This document shows positions 22,850 to 30,133 of a DNA stretch of 36,673 nucleotides, in pieces. The notes beneath the pieces are model-generated. The model worked only from the letters and a program-made list of their open reading frames with translations, was not told the origin of the DNA and did not search any database. Location of the stretch: contig DXDD01000143.1 of NCBI GenBank assembly GCA_019115665.1, positions 1-36,673 of the forward strand, written 5' to 3'. Origin of the DNA: Candidatus Eisenbergiella pullistercoris (GTDB lineage Bacteria; Bacillota; Clostridia; Lachnospirales; Lachnospiraceae). The first letter of the stretch is position 1; each line of letters begins with the position of its first letter. The position numbers were made by a program, and so were the translations under genes.

Positions 22850-23830
22850 TCAGGCGCTGTATTCGCATACCCGGCTGAAGGAAACGGACACCCTGTCCTG
22901 TACGCGGAAATCGTTTGCAAGCGCTCTGTTCAGATAGGACTTGATGGACTGTTTTCCCATCTGCACGCTGATCTCCGCATAGTGGCCGAGCATCATGATG
23001 CTTCGGATGCTGCCCACCATGTCTCCGTGGTCGCCCCTGGTAAGGATAATATCCTCCGGGCGGACCGCCAGAGTCCTTCCATCGTTCTCTTCAATGAAGT
23101 TCATCTCTCCGATGAAGGAGGCCACATATCTGGACGCGGGGTTATCGTAGATCTCTTCAGGCGTTCCGATCTGCTCGATCACACCCTTATTCATAACCAC
23201 GATCCTGTGGGAAAGGGCCATCGCCTCCTCCTGATCATGGGTAACGAATACCACGGTGATGTTCAGCTCTTCCTGGATCCTTTTAAGCTCCTCGCGCATC
23301 TGCTGGCGGATCTTGGCATCCAGCGCGGAAAAGGGCTCATCCAGAAGAAGCACGGAGGGCTTTAACAGAAGTGCTCTGGCAATGGCCACCCTCTGCTGCT
23401 GGCCGCCGGAAAGCTGATTGGGATACTTTTTCCCATAGCCGTCCATTCCCACCAGCTTCAGAGCGTCGTCCGCTTCCTTTTTCATCACATCCTTCGGAAC
23501 CTTTCTCAGCTTCAAACCGAACATCAGGTTCTCGTATACCGTCATATGGGGCCAGAGATTATAGCTCTGGAATACCATGGCTGTGGGCCTTTTTTCCGGA
23601 GGAAGCTCCTGGATCTCCTGCCCGTCCAGCAGAATCTTTCCCCCGTCGATCTTCAGGAAACCTCCCAGCGTTCTTAAAATCGTGGATTTTCCGCATCCGC
23701 TGGGACCCAGCATGGTTACAAATTCCCCTTCGTGCACCTGGATATTGATGTGTTCCACACCGTCTCCGTTGGGATAGGTTTTCTTCATATCTCTGATTTC
23801 CAGTTTGATCTTTTCTTTTATTGATGACAT
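22850..23830 (-). CDS. ABC transporter ATP-binding protein (UgpC/PotA-like)
   Basis: 326 aa. Walker [10 protein letters not shown] (about 41-49), Q-loop MVFQSYNLWPHMTVYENL, signature [17 protein letters not shown], Walker B VLLLDEPFSALD and switch His VTHDQEEAMALSHR are all intact. A TOBE-type regulatory C-terminus (about 235-326; LAVRPEDIILTRGD) places it in the MalK/UgpC/PotA group. SD AGAGG lies 5 bases before ATG. It sits between the two permease genes of one importer, 62 bp before the binding-protein gene. Confidence 0.9.
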   Translation of the reverse strand: MSSIKEKIKLEIRDMKKTYPNGDGVEHINIQVHEGEFVTMLGPSGCGKSTILRTLGGFLKIDGGKILLDGQEIQELPPEKRPTAMVFQSYNLWPHMTVYENLMFGLKLRKVPKDVMKKEADDALKLVGMDGYGKKYPNQLSGGQQQRVAIARALLLKPSVLLLDEPFSALDAKIRQQMREELKRIQEELNITVVFVTHDQEEAMALSHRIVVMNKGVIEQIGTPEEIYDNPASRYVASFIGEMNFIEENDGRTLAVRPEDIILTRGDHGDMVGSIRSIMMLGHYAEISVQMGKQSIKSYLNRALANDFRVQDRVSVSFSRVCEYSA

Positions 23831-23878
23831 TTCTACCTCTTATTTCCGCCGCCGGAAGCGGCAAGCTTTCCTGTTTTC

Positions 23879-24718
23879 CTATTTCATGTTGTAGCCTTTT
23901 GCAATGGCCTCCGGTCCCACATATTTTCTCAGCGCCACCAGAATAACGATGGTGGGAATGATAAGCAGCAGGGAGAGAACGGGACCTGCAGTGATCGGGT
24001 ACTGCATGATCACGCCGTAGAGCTCGACCGGCATGGTCTTAATCTGCGGAAAGCCCACCAGCAGGGTGCCCTGAGATTCCTCAAGGGAGCCAAGGAAGGT
24101 GAATACGGACGCCACGATGATGCCCGGCATCGCCATGGGGAGGGTGATGGAGAAAAAGGTCCTCACCGGTCCCGCTCCCGCGTCCCGCGCCGATTCCTCC
24201 TGCTGGGTGTGGATACTCCGGAATGCGTTGGAGGGGATCCAGGTCATGAACATCATGGAATTCAGCACATGGATCAGGATAACGCCCGGAAGGGTTCCCA
24301 TCAGGTTCAGGCGGTAGAAGATCACGCCGATGGATATGTAAAGTCCCATTTTCGGAAACGCATTGCTTAAAAGGAAGGAAAGCAGGAAGATCCGTTTTCC
24401 TTTAAACTGGAATCTGCCCAGCGCGTAAGCGGCCGGAATGCAGATCAGCATGGAGATGAAGGTTACGAGCACCGCCAGCACAAAGGAAAGGACGATGGAG
24501 CTTACCAGGCTGTCCTGCTCAAATACGAATTTCCACCACTTGAATCCAAATTCCTGCGGGATCACCGCCGGCACCTCATATTTGTTTGCAAAAGCAAGCA
24601 TACAGAGGTTTAACAGGGGAAGATAGAAAAACAGGATGAACACGCCGAACAGGATGTACTCCAGAAAATTCTTTTTCCCCATGGTATGGTACATGGCTCT
24701 TGGACTGAATAATTTCAT
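23879..24718 (-). CDS. ABC transporter permease (solute importer, subunit 2)
   Basis: 279 aa, six hydrophobic segments starting FLEYILFGVFILFFYLPLLN. The coupling loop ESARDAGAGPVRTFFSITLP (about 175-195) matches the second permease of PotC/UgpE-type importers. Its ATG overlaps the GDPD stop upstream (ATGA), so the phosphodiesterase and transporter are translationally linked. Confidence 0.88.
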   Translation of the reverse strand: MKLFSPRAMYHTMGKKNFLEYILFGVFILFFYLPLLNLCMLAFANKYEVPAVIPQEFGFKWWKFVFEQDSLVSSIVLSFVLAVLVTFISMLICIPAAYALGRFQFKGKRIFLLSFLLSNAFPKMGLYISIGVIFYRLNLMGTLPGVILIHVLNSMMFMTWIPSNAFRSIHTQQEESARDAGAGPVRTFFSITLPMAMPGIIVASVFTFLGSLEESQGTLLVGFPQIKTMPVELYGVIMQYPITAGPVLSLLLIIPTIVILVALRKYVGPEAIAKGYNMK

Positions 24719-25389
24719 GACTGCTGTTCCTCATTTCTTAATCTGATCAACTGTTCCGCCTTCCTGGAGGTGATGTTATCCACATGTCTCCGTAAAAAAT
24801 GTCTCTGAAGCGCTTCGTCGTCCACGGTCCAGACGGAAACGCCGGTTCCGGTTTCTTCCGCCAGATCCAGGACCTGCTCCGCCAGGCTGTAGTGCCAGTT
24901 GATCCCCGCCGCGTCGAAGTCTGCAAGCTCACGGATCACCTCAGGAAGCTGATCCGCGATCTCCTTTCTCCCTTCCTCCGTTCCTGCCAGGCGGTAAGCC
25001 TCCGGGCGGAAGACTTCAAAGTTCGCGTACCAGAGCGTTCCGGGAAACCTGCCGCTTCCTTTCCGGAAAAGCTCCGGATTCACATCTCCGGTAAAGATCA
25101 GCCGGTCTTCCATTCCGTAAGCTGCGGCAAGACGGTATACCGCTTCCTCCAGCCCCGTTTCCTTCAGATCGCAGTTTACTTTCTTTTTCGGAAATTCTCT
25201 TGCCATCCGAAAAGCCACTTCCAGAGAGACGGCGTCTTCTTTCGTTTCGTCATGAGAGAGGATCAGTCTCCCGTCCCTGCTTTTTCTGACATCGATCTCC
25301 ACGGCATCGACCTCCATGCCCAGAGCCTTTCCGAGAAATTCCAATGAATTTTCCGGCGTATTATCACAGCCGGAATGCGCTGTTATCAT
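24715..25389 (-). CDS. Glycerophosphodiester phosphodiesterase (short form)
   Basis: 224 aa, a minimal GDPD TIM barrel. Seen are TAHSG with PENSLEFL (His5), VEIDVRKSRDG (Glu31, Asp33) and LILSHDE (His46), with a C-terminal GVSVWTVDDEALQRHF strand typical of the family. The usual HRG is HSG here: the conserved Arg is Ser, which may alter phosphate binding. SD GGAAGGA lies 8 bases from ATG. It is the first gene of the leftward importer run and overlaps permease 2 by 4 bp. Confidence 0.87.
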   Translation of the reverse strand: MITAHSGCDNTPENSLEFLGKALGMEVDAVEIDVRKSRDGRLILSHDETKEDAVSLEVAFRMAREFPKKKVNCDLKETGLEEAVYRLAAAYGMEDRLIFTGDVNPELFRKGSGRFPGTLWYANFEVFRPEAYRLAGTEEGRKEIADQLPEVIRELADFDAAGINWHYSLAEQVLDLAEETGTGVSVWTVDDEALQRHFLRRHVDNITSRKAEQLIRLRNEEQQS

Positions 25390-25692
25390 GCGGCAGATCC
25401 TTCCTTTCTTTTTTCAGCCTTTCATCGGAAGGGATCCTTTTCCTGTCCCTGTCCGCAGATTATCATAGCAGAATCTCTCTTTTCTCATCATCACATTCTT
25501 TTATAAATTCCGTAAAAAGAAAAAACCTGAAAAATTTCTTTTTCAGGCTCCGTGTAAAATCCTCTCCCCGAAAGTCAAATCTCTGTAAAGGCCCTATCTT
25601 TTTCTTCCGTCAGAATGTAAACTGTCTGCGTGGTAGAGGCGTACCGGCCAGCCGGGCATAAGGCCCGCAAAAAAACAGAAAGAAGGAAAACC
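25390..25692. promoter_or_regulatory. Divergent control region between the GDPD/importer and PHP operons
   Basis: 303 bases with no convincing gene. Leftward, an extended -10 TGCTATGAT (hexamer 25462-25467, weak -35) probably starts the importer run. A 22-bp palindrome CCTGAAAAA-TTTC-TTTTTCAGG (25526-25547) lies centrally; on the minus strand TTTTTTCTTTTT follows it, so it could be a terminator or an operator. TGTAAA occurs at 25553, 25584 and 25616, spaced 31 and 32 bp (three helical turns). CGGGC/GCCCG (about 25659-25673) forms a small hairpin before the plus-strand gene. No clear plus-strand promoter was found. Confidence 0.45.
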
Positions 25693-26178
25693 ATGCATAT
25701 GATTACCTTATTAAAAGGAACGTTTCCGAAGGATTATCTGGGAAACATCATCGTTCAGTATCAGCTTCCTTTTCCCTGCAGGGCTCTGAAGATCGTTCTG
25801 CGGACGGAGGAACTGGAACGGAAAACCGCCGCCCTTTCACATGAGAAGGAGGCCGTGGAAGCCTTTCTTCTGCATTGTGAAAGAGCGCCTGAACCGGAAG
25901 AGAAGGAACGGATTCTGGGGCAGATGAAGACGGAGATTCAGCTCGCCGCTTTCCTGTCCGGCGTATTTATGGGAAATATCCACAGGCCCGGAAAAGAAAA
26001 AAGGATGCTGTTCTCTCCCAATGCGGAAAGGACCTGCGGCTGTATGGACATAAAAGGGCCTTATCATGGACTTCTGAAGCTGGTCATAAATTCCTTCGGG
26101 GTCCTGGAGGAAGCGCTTCCCTGGGAGCTGGAGATTTCCGCCGAACCGGCGGAGCGTGAAAGAAAGGAGCGGATCTGA
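25693..26178 (+). CDS. Uncharacterised 161-aa protein preceding PHP phosphoesterase
   Basis: Not recognised. Start ATG 25693 is chosen for AAGGA upstream and because the longer ORF start at 25630 runs through a hairpin. Visible features: an N-terminal strand-rich part (MITLLKGTFPKDYLGNIIVQ), a central charged helix (LERKTAALSHEKEAVEAFLL), and a Cys pair in ERTCGCMDIKGPYHGLL near residue 118. No signal peptide or membrane helix. One base separates its stop from the PHP gene ATG, so the two are certainly co-transcribed and probably functionally linked. Divergent from the GDPD/importer operon. Confidence 0.75.
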   Translation: MHMITLLKGTFPKDYLGNIIVQYQLPFPCRALKIVLRTEELERKTAALSHEKEAVEAFLLHCERAPEPEEKERILGQMKTEIQLAAFLSGVFMGNIHRPGKEKRMLFSPNAERTCGCMDIKGPYHGLLKLVINSFGVLEEALPWELEISAEPAERERKERI

Positions 26179-26179
26179 T

Positions 26180-27151
26180 ATGCTGAAAAGAATCGAGCTT
26201 CATAATCACAGTCTGGAATCGGACGGGCGCATGAGCGTTTCGGAGCTGGTCTCCTGGCTGGTATCCAACCGGATCACAGCTTTTTCCCTGACCGACCACA
26301 ATACGGTCTCCGGCCTTCCCGTTCTGAAAAAGCTTCAGGAAGAAGATCCGGTGTTTGAATATCTGAACGGCTACGAGCTTACCTCCTGGTACGGGCATAT
26401 CCTCTGCCAGAACGTCAGCGGATACATTCCCTGGGACGACTGCGACCGGGAAAACGGAGACGTTCTGTTCGACCGGGTACATGCGCAGGGAGGACTGGCA
26501 GGGATCGCCCACCCGGTCAGCTTTCCCCATCCGGTCTCCAACGGGCTTCGCTTTGAATTTCTGATCCATGACTGGTCAAAAGTGGATTTCATTGAGATCA
26601 TAAACAATTCCCATCCCGCCTTTCCGGACAACGGGAAAGGGATCCGTTATTGGGAGGACCGGTTTCTGAAGGGATATGCGCAGGGCGTCTGCCCCGCTCC
26701 CGTCTCCGGCATGGATCTGCACACCCCCATGGACATGAACCGCACCCATACGACCTGGATGGAGCTGGACGATTCCCTGCTTTTGGCTCCTCTCCGTGTT
26801 CAGCTGGATGCCGCCGTAAAGCAGAACAGAACCATCGTGTCCAATGGTCCTGTTCTGCTTTATGAAAGAAAGGGCGATCTTCTCTCCCTTCAGACGGATC
26901 TGAAAACGGACGAACGGATCCAGGGAATGCCGGAGGAGACTCCTTTCCTTCTCAGTCTGCGCTCTCCCTCGGCTTCTTATTTCAGAAGGCTTCAGGGACA
27001 CGCCGATCTCTCCCTTTCCGCCTGCGGGATCGGAAGCAGCGAACCCATCGTCCTGAAGCTGTATCCCGGATATGCGCGCCCGGAAGAAACGGAGCGCCTT
27101 CTCCCTTCCTGTATCCGCGCGTGTCTGCCGCAGGCTCAGTCAATCCGGTAA
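26180..27151 (+). CDS. PHP domain phosphoesterase
   Basis: 323 aa from ATG 26180, one base after the upstream stop; the ORF-track start overlaps that gene. PHP enzymes are multi-metal phosphoesterases acting on phospho-monoesters, nucleotides or cyclic phosphodiesters. Metal ligands read in order: ELHNHSLESDG (His8, His10, Asp15), FSLTDHNT (Asp39, His40), the Glu in NGYELTS, AHPVSFPHP, and a later SGMDLH (about 187). The C-terminal 120 residues form an extra beta-rich domain. Adjacent GDPDs suggest a glycerophosphate-type ester as substrate, which is inference. Its last 16 bases overlap the end of the convergent GH32 gene. Confidence 0.87.
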   Translation: MLKRIELHNHSLESDGRMSVSELVSWLVSNRITAFSLTDHNTVSGLPVLKKLQEEDPVFEYLNGYELTSWYGHILCQNVSGYIPWDDCDRENGDVLFDRVHAQGGLAGIAHPVSFPHPVSNGLRFEFLIHDWSKVDFIEIINNSHPAFPDNGKGIRYWEDRFLKGYAQGVCPAPVSGMDLHTPMDMNRTHTTWMELDDSLLLAPLRVQLDAAVKQNRTIVSNGPVLLYERKGDLLSLQTDLKTDERIQGMPEETPFLLSLRSPSASYFRRLQGHADLSLSACGIGSSEPIVLKLYPGYARPEETERLLPSCIRACLPQAQSIR

Positions 27152-28659
27152 ATATCCACGGCGGCCTTCTGGGAGACCTCCACAGTCACATTTCCCCGCT
27201 TCCTGTCTGCAGGCAGCTCCAGCACGGCAAGCACAAGCCCGTTCTGCGCGGAAGCCTCCAGGATCTCCCCGTCCGCAAGGAGGGAAAAATCATTGAGATT
27301 CTTTCCGATGGAGCATACCTGCTCTCCCACGGCCAGCCTGCCGCAGTCGGCCGCGTAGGAGATGGGCGTTCCGTAAAGGCTGACGGAAAAATCACCCGGC
27401 CTGTCCATGTGGATGCAGATCTCCAGCGCGCCGTCCCTCTGCGACATGCAGAACACCTTTCCCTCTCCCACGGAGGAATGGACGGCGCTTCTCGCCTGCA
27501 GGAAGCTTTCCGTGGGCGTCAGCCTGATGCGGTATCCTTCTTCCCTTCTCACCAGAGAAAGCTTTCTCGGAAGCCCCATGGCGCCGGTATACAGCTTGTT
27601 CTTATTCTGCATCCGAAGCCAGGGGATCAGGATCACGTCCTGCGTTCCCCAGACCGTCTGGGCGGCATAGGGAATCTCCGTTTTCCACATCTTCCGGCGC
27701 GTGCCGTCCGGCTTAAATTCAAAGCCGTCGAATTCTCCCGTAAAGTAGTAGCCATCGGCGCTGTAGAACACCCATTTTTCCCCTCCGCCTTCCACGGGAA
27801 GCCTTCTTAAATCCGGGCATTCCCAGGCCTTATCCAGGGTCAGCGTCTGGGTCCTTTTCCAGTTCTTCAGATCCCTGGAACGCAGGACGGCGAAATCGTT
27901 TTCCCGCAGATACAGAACCATATAGTAGGCGCCGCTCTCCTCATGCCAGTACACCTTGGGGTCCCTGTTTTCCTCCGCGAGCTGCCTGACCGCGGCTCCC
28001 TCCATTCTCTGAAGGGTCTCTCCCCCGTCCGTGCTGTAGGCGATCCGCTGAGTAAAGGTCTTTCCCCGGCTCCATTCCGACTTGTTTCCCGCGCAGGTAT
28101 AGAAATAGATCTGCGCCTCGCAGTCCAGCCCGAGAAGGCCCTTTTCGTTCACGATCCCGCTTCCGGAATAGACCGTCCCGTCCTCATTGGGATACAGGAT
28201 GGTCCCCTTTCTTTCCCAGTGAAGCAGGTCCGTGCTCACCGCGTGGCCCCAGCACATGTTCTCCCATCTGGTGTCAAAGGGATTATGCTGGTAATAAAGA
28301 TGGTAGGTTCCATCCTGATAAAGCAGCCCGTTGGGATCGTTGATCCATCCCGTATCCGCCGTGAAGTGGATCAGCGGATGGGACTGACAGATCTGCGGAA
28401 CGCTGTCCGACAGACAGAGCGCGTCCAGAAAGCCCTCCGGCACGTCTCCTTCCACAAGCATCTTTTTTCCCGCATACTTTTCCACATTCAGCGGCGCATA
28501 ATAGTGGAAAGCATAAAAGCCTTCCTCATCCCCGCTCACGGGGATCTGAAATTCAAAGGCCTTCCCCTCCGGAACGGAGAAAGAAACGGTTTTCGTCTCC
28601 TTTTCCGCACAGATGGGGATGAGCAGATATTTTCTGTTGATCCGGACAGATTTCTTCAT
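27136..28659 (-). CDS. Glycoside hydrolase family 32 (beta-fructofuranosidase/levanase type)
   Basis: 507 aa from ATG 28659, chosen because it overlaps the upstream stop as ATGA and GGAGG lies upstream; the listed start adds 7 residues. GH32 enzymes release fructose from sucrose, inulin-type or levan fructans. The catalytic triad motifs are present: WINDPNG (Asp108 nucleophile), RDPKV (232-236, transition-state Asp) and WECPDL (Glu280 acid/base). A beta-rich N-terminal extension of about 95 residues precedes the propeller, and a C-terminal beta-sandwich follows. No signal peptide, so intracellular action on imported sugar is likely. Confidence 0.92.
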   Translation of the reverse strand: MKKSVRINRKYLLIPICAEKETKTVSFSVPEGKAFEFQIPVSGDEEGFYAFHYYAPLNVEKYAGKKMLVEGDVPEGFLDALCLSDSVPQICQSHPLIHFTADTGWINDPNGLLYQDGTYHLYYQHNPFDTRWENMCWGHAVSTDLLHWERKGTILYPNEDGTVYSGSGIVNEKGLLGLDCEAQIYFYTCAGNKSEWSRGKTFTQRIAYSTDGGETLQRMEGAAVRQLAEENRDPKVYWHEESGAYYMVLYLRENDFAVLRSRDLKNWKRTQTLTLDKAWECPDLRRLPVEGGGEKWVFYSADGYYFTGEFDGFEFKPDGTRRKMWKTEIPYAAQTVWGTQDVILIPWLRMQNKNKLYTGAMGLPRKLSLVRREEGYRIRLTPTESFLQARSAVHSSVGEGKVFCMSQRDGALEICIHMDRPGDFSVSLYGTPISYAADCGRLAVGEQVCSIGKNLNDFSLLADGEILEASAQNGLVLAVLELPADRKRGNVTVEVSQKAAVDIYRID

Positions 28660-29012
28660 GATCCCAGCTTTTCCTCCCATTCTTTTTCCCGAAAGCCTGT
28701 CAGCACATAATCCTCCGCCACGATCAGCGGCCGCTTCACCAGCATTCCGTCCGTGGCCAGAAGGGCGATCTGCTCCTCTTCCCTCATGTCGGGAAGCTTT
28801 TCCTTCAGGTTCAGCTCCTTATATTTCATCCCGCTGGTATTAAAAAAACGCTTCAGCGGAAGTCCGCTTCTTTTCACCCAGAGCGTAAGCTCCTCCTGCG
28901 TGGGATTTTTTTCCACGATATGCCTGTCCTCATAGCGGATCTTCCTCTCATCCAGCCACTTCTTCGCCTTCTGGCAGGTGGAGCATTTCGGATATTCCAC
29001 AAAAAGAATCAT
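28656..29012 (-). CDS. ArsC/Spx family protein
   Basis: 118 aa thioredoxin-fold protein. It has YPKCSTCQKAKKWL, a CxxC at residues 10-13, then RHIVEKNPTQEEL and LNLKEKLPDM, with the conserved late Arg in LVKRPLIV. This outline fits the ArsC/YffB/Spx group. The RPLI stretch is shared by arsenate reductases and Spx-like regulators, so reductase versus redox regulator is undecided; no ars genes are nearby. Lies between a serine hydrolase (29-bp gap) and GH32 (ATGA overlap). Confidence 0.88.
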   Translation of the reverse strand: MILFVEYPKCSTCQKAKKWLDERKIRYEDRHIVEKNPTQEELTLWVKRSGLPLKRFFNTSGMKYKELNLKEKLPDMREEEQIALLATDGMLVKRPLIVAEDYVLTGFREKEWEEKLGS

Positions 29013-29041
29013 ACGTTTTCCCTTCCTTTCTTTTTCCTACC

Positions 29042-29914
29042 TTAAAGCTGCGGCACGATCACGTCCATGCAGCGCTTCATCATGCTTCCCGCGTCCCGGC
29101 TTTCCGCATTGACGGCGATCACCGCGTTTTTCTCCGGAAGCACGATGGACAGCTGGCCGTACTTTCCGTCCGCCCGGAAGCTTTGATACGGCCCTCTCCA
29201 GAACAGATAGCCGTAGCCCTCCGCGCCGTTTTCCACCTGGGCGCGGGACGCTTCCTTCACATATTCCGCCGGGATCAGCTGTCTCCCGTTCCAGCTTCCC
29301 TCCTGAAGCAGGAGCTGCCCGAACCGCATCAGCTCCGTCACGCTCAGAAACAGGCCGCCCGCTCCGAAGGTGTTCCCCTTCGGGTCCACCTCCCAGACCG
29401 TCCGCCGGATTCCAAGCGGCGCAAAAAGCCTCGGCATCAGATAATCCACCAGGCTGCAGCCGGCCCTTCTCTGCACCAGCACGCCAGCAAGATAAGGACC
29501 CACATTGTTGTAGACAAATTCTGTTCCCGGCTCCGCTTCAAAGGGGCGGGACAGGCTGAAGCGCACCCAGTCGTCCGCCTCCATCACGGGACGCTGCTCT
29601 CCCATCAGCCAGGCCTCCTTCTGCCCCAGGCACATGGTGAGCAGATCCCTCACCCTTGCCTTCTGCAGATTCTCCGGGGGCTGATCCGGAATCTCCTCCC
29701 GAAAGGCGTCACACAGCTTTTCTTCCAGCGAAAGCAGCCCCTCCCCGCAGGCGATCCCCACCGCCGCGCTGGTGAAGCTCTTGCTGGCCGAATACTGATT
29801 TCTCCGTATCTCGCCGTCCCAGTCCCTTTTTACCGTCACTTCCCCGTTCACACAGACCCGCAGATTCAGGATTCGCATCTTTTCCGCATACTGTTCGATC
29901 TCCCGGATGTCCAT
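29042..29914 (-). CDS. Serine hydrolase of the beta-lactamase (class C-like) family
   Basis: 290 aa from ATG 29914, preceded by GGGAGG 6 bases upstream; the listed start adds 9 residues. The active-site SxxK is YSASKSFTSA (Ser42, Lys45) and the YxN element is VYNNVGPYLAG (Tyr135, Asn137); a GAGGLFLSVTEL block follows. No signal peptide, unlike true beta-lactamases, so it is likely an intracellular esterase or amidase of the EstB/penicillin-binding-like group. First gene of the serine hydrolase-ArsC-GH32 operon. Confidence 0.87.
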   Translation of the reverse strand: MDIREIEQYAEKMRILNLRVCVNGEVTVKRDWDGEIRRNQYSASKSFTSAAVGIACGEGLLSLEEKLCDAFREEIPDQPPENLQKARVRDLLTMCLGQKEAWLMGEQRPVMEADDWVRFSLSRPFEAEPGTEFVYNNVGPYLAGVLVQRRAGCSLVDYLMPRLFAPLGIRRTVWEVDPKGNTFGAGGLFLSVTELMRFGQLLLQEGSWNGRQLIPAEYVKEASRAQVENGAEGYGYLFWRGPYQSFRADGKYGQLSIVLPEKNAVIAVNAESRDAGSMMKRCMDVIVPQL

Positions 29915-29978
29915 GATATCCTCCCTTTCCGGACGCCGCAAAGCCGCTGTTCTTCCCCCGTTCGGACGCCCTTTCCCT

Positions 29979-30015
29979 GGCAGTGAACTGCCTTTCTTTC
30001 GTGAACTGCCTTTCT
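29979..30015. repeat. 15-bp direct repeat in the serine hydrolase 5' UTR
   Basis: GTGAACTGCCTTTCT occurs at 29983-29997 and 30001-30015 (period 18). The first copy overlaps the palindrome GGCAGT-GA-ACTGCC (29979-29992). It lies between promoter and start codon. Confidence 0.75.
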
Positions 30016-30023
30016 ATGAAGAA

Positions 30024-30052
30024 ATTATAACCTGAATGAGGGGATTAGGCAA
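30024..30052 (-). promoter_or_regulatory. Promoter of serine hydrolase-ArsC-GH32 operon
   Basis: Minus strand TTGCCT, 17 bases, TATAAT, about 110 bases upstream of the first ATG. Confidence 0.75.
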
Positions 30053-30061
30053 TCGCACAAT

Positions 30062-30095
30062 TTGACTCGACGATGGAAGGAAAATGTACTAAAAT
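30062..30095 (+). promoter_or_regulatory. Weak candidate promoter of the ABC exporter operon
   Basis: TTGACT, 19 bases, TACTAA(AAT) on the plus strand, about 40 bases before the exporter ATG. The spacing is loose. Confidence 0.4.
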
Positions 30096-30133
30096 AGAAG
30101 GAAGATACGATCACTGACGAGGGGGGTCGATTC

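Noticed and set aside
29042-29914. Class C beta-lactamase (antibiotic resistance)
   Set aside because: SxxK and YxN motifs exist but there is no signal peptide, and the operon context is metabolic; general serine hydrolase is the safer call.
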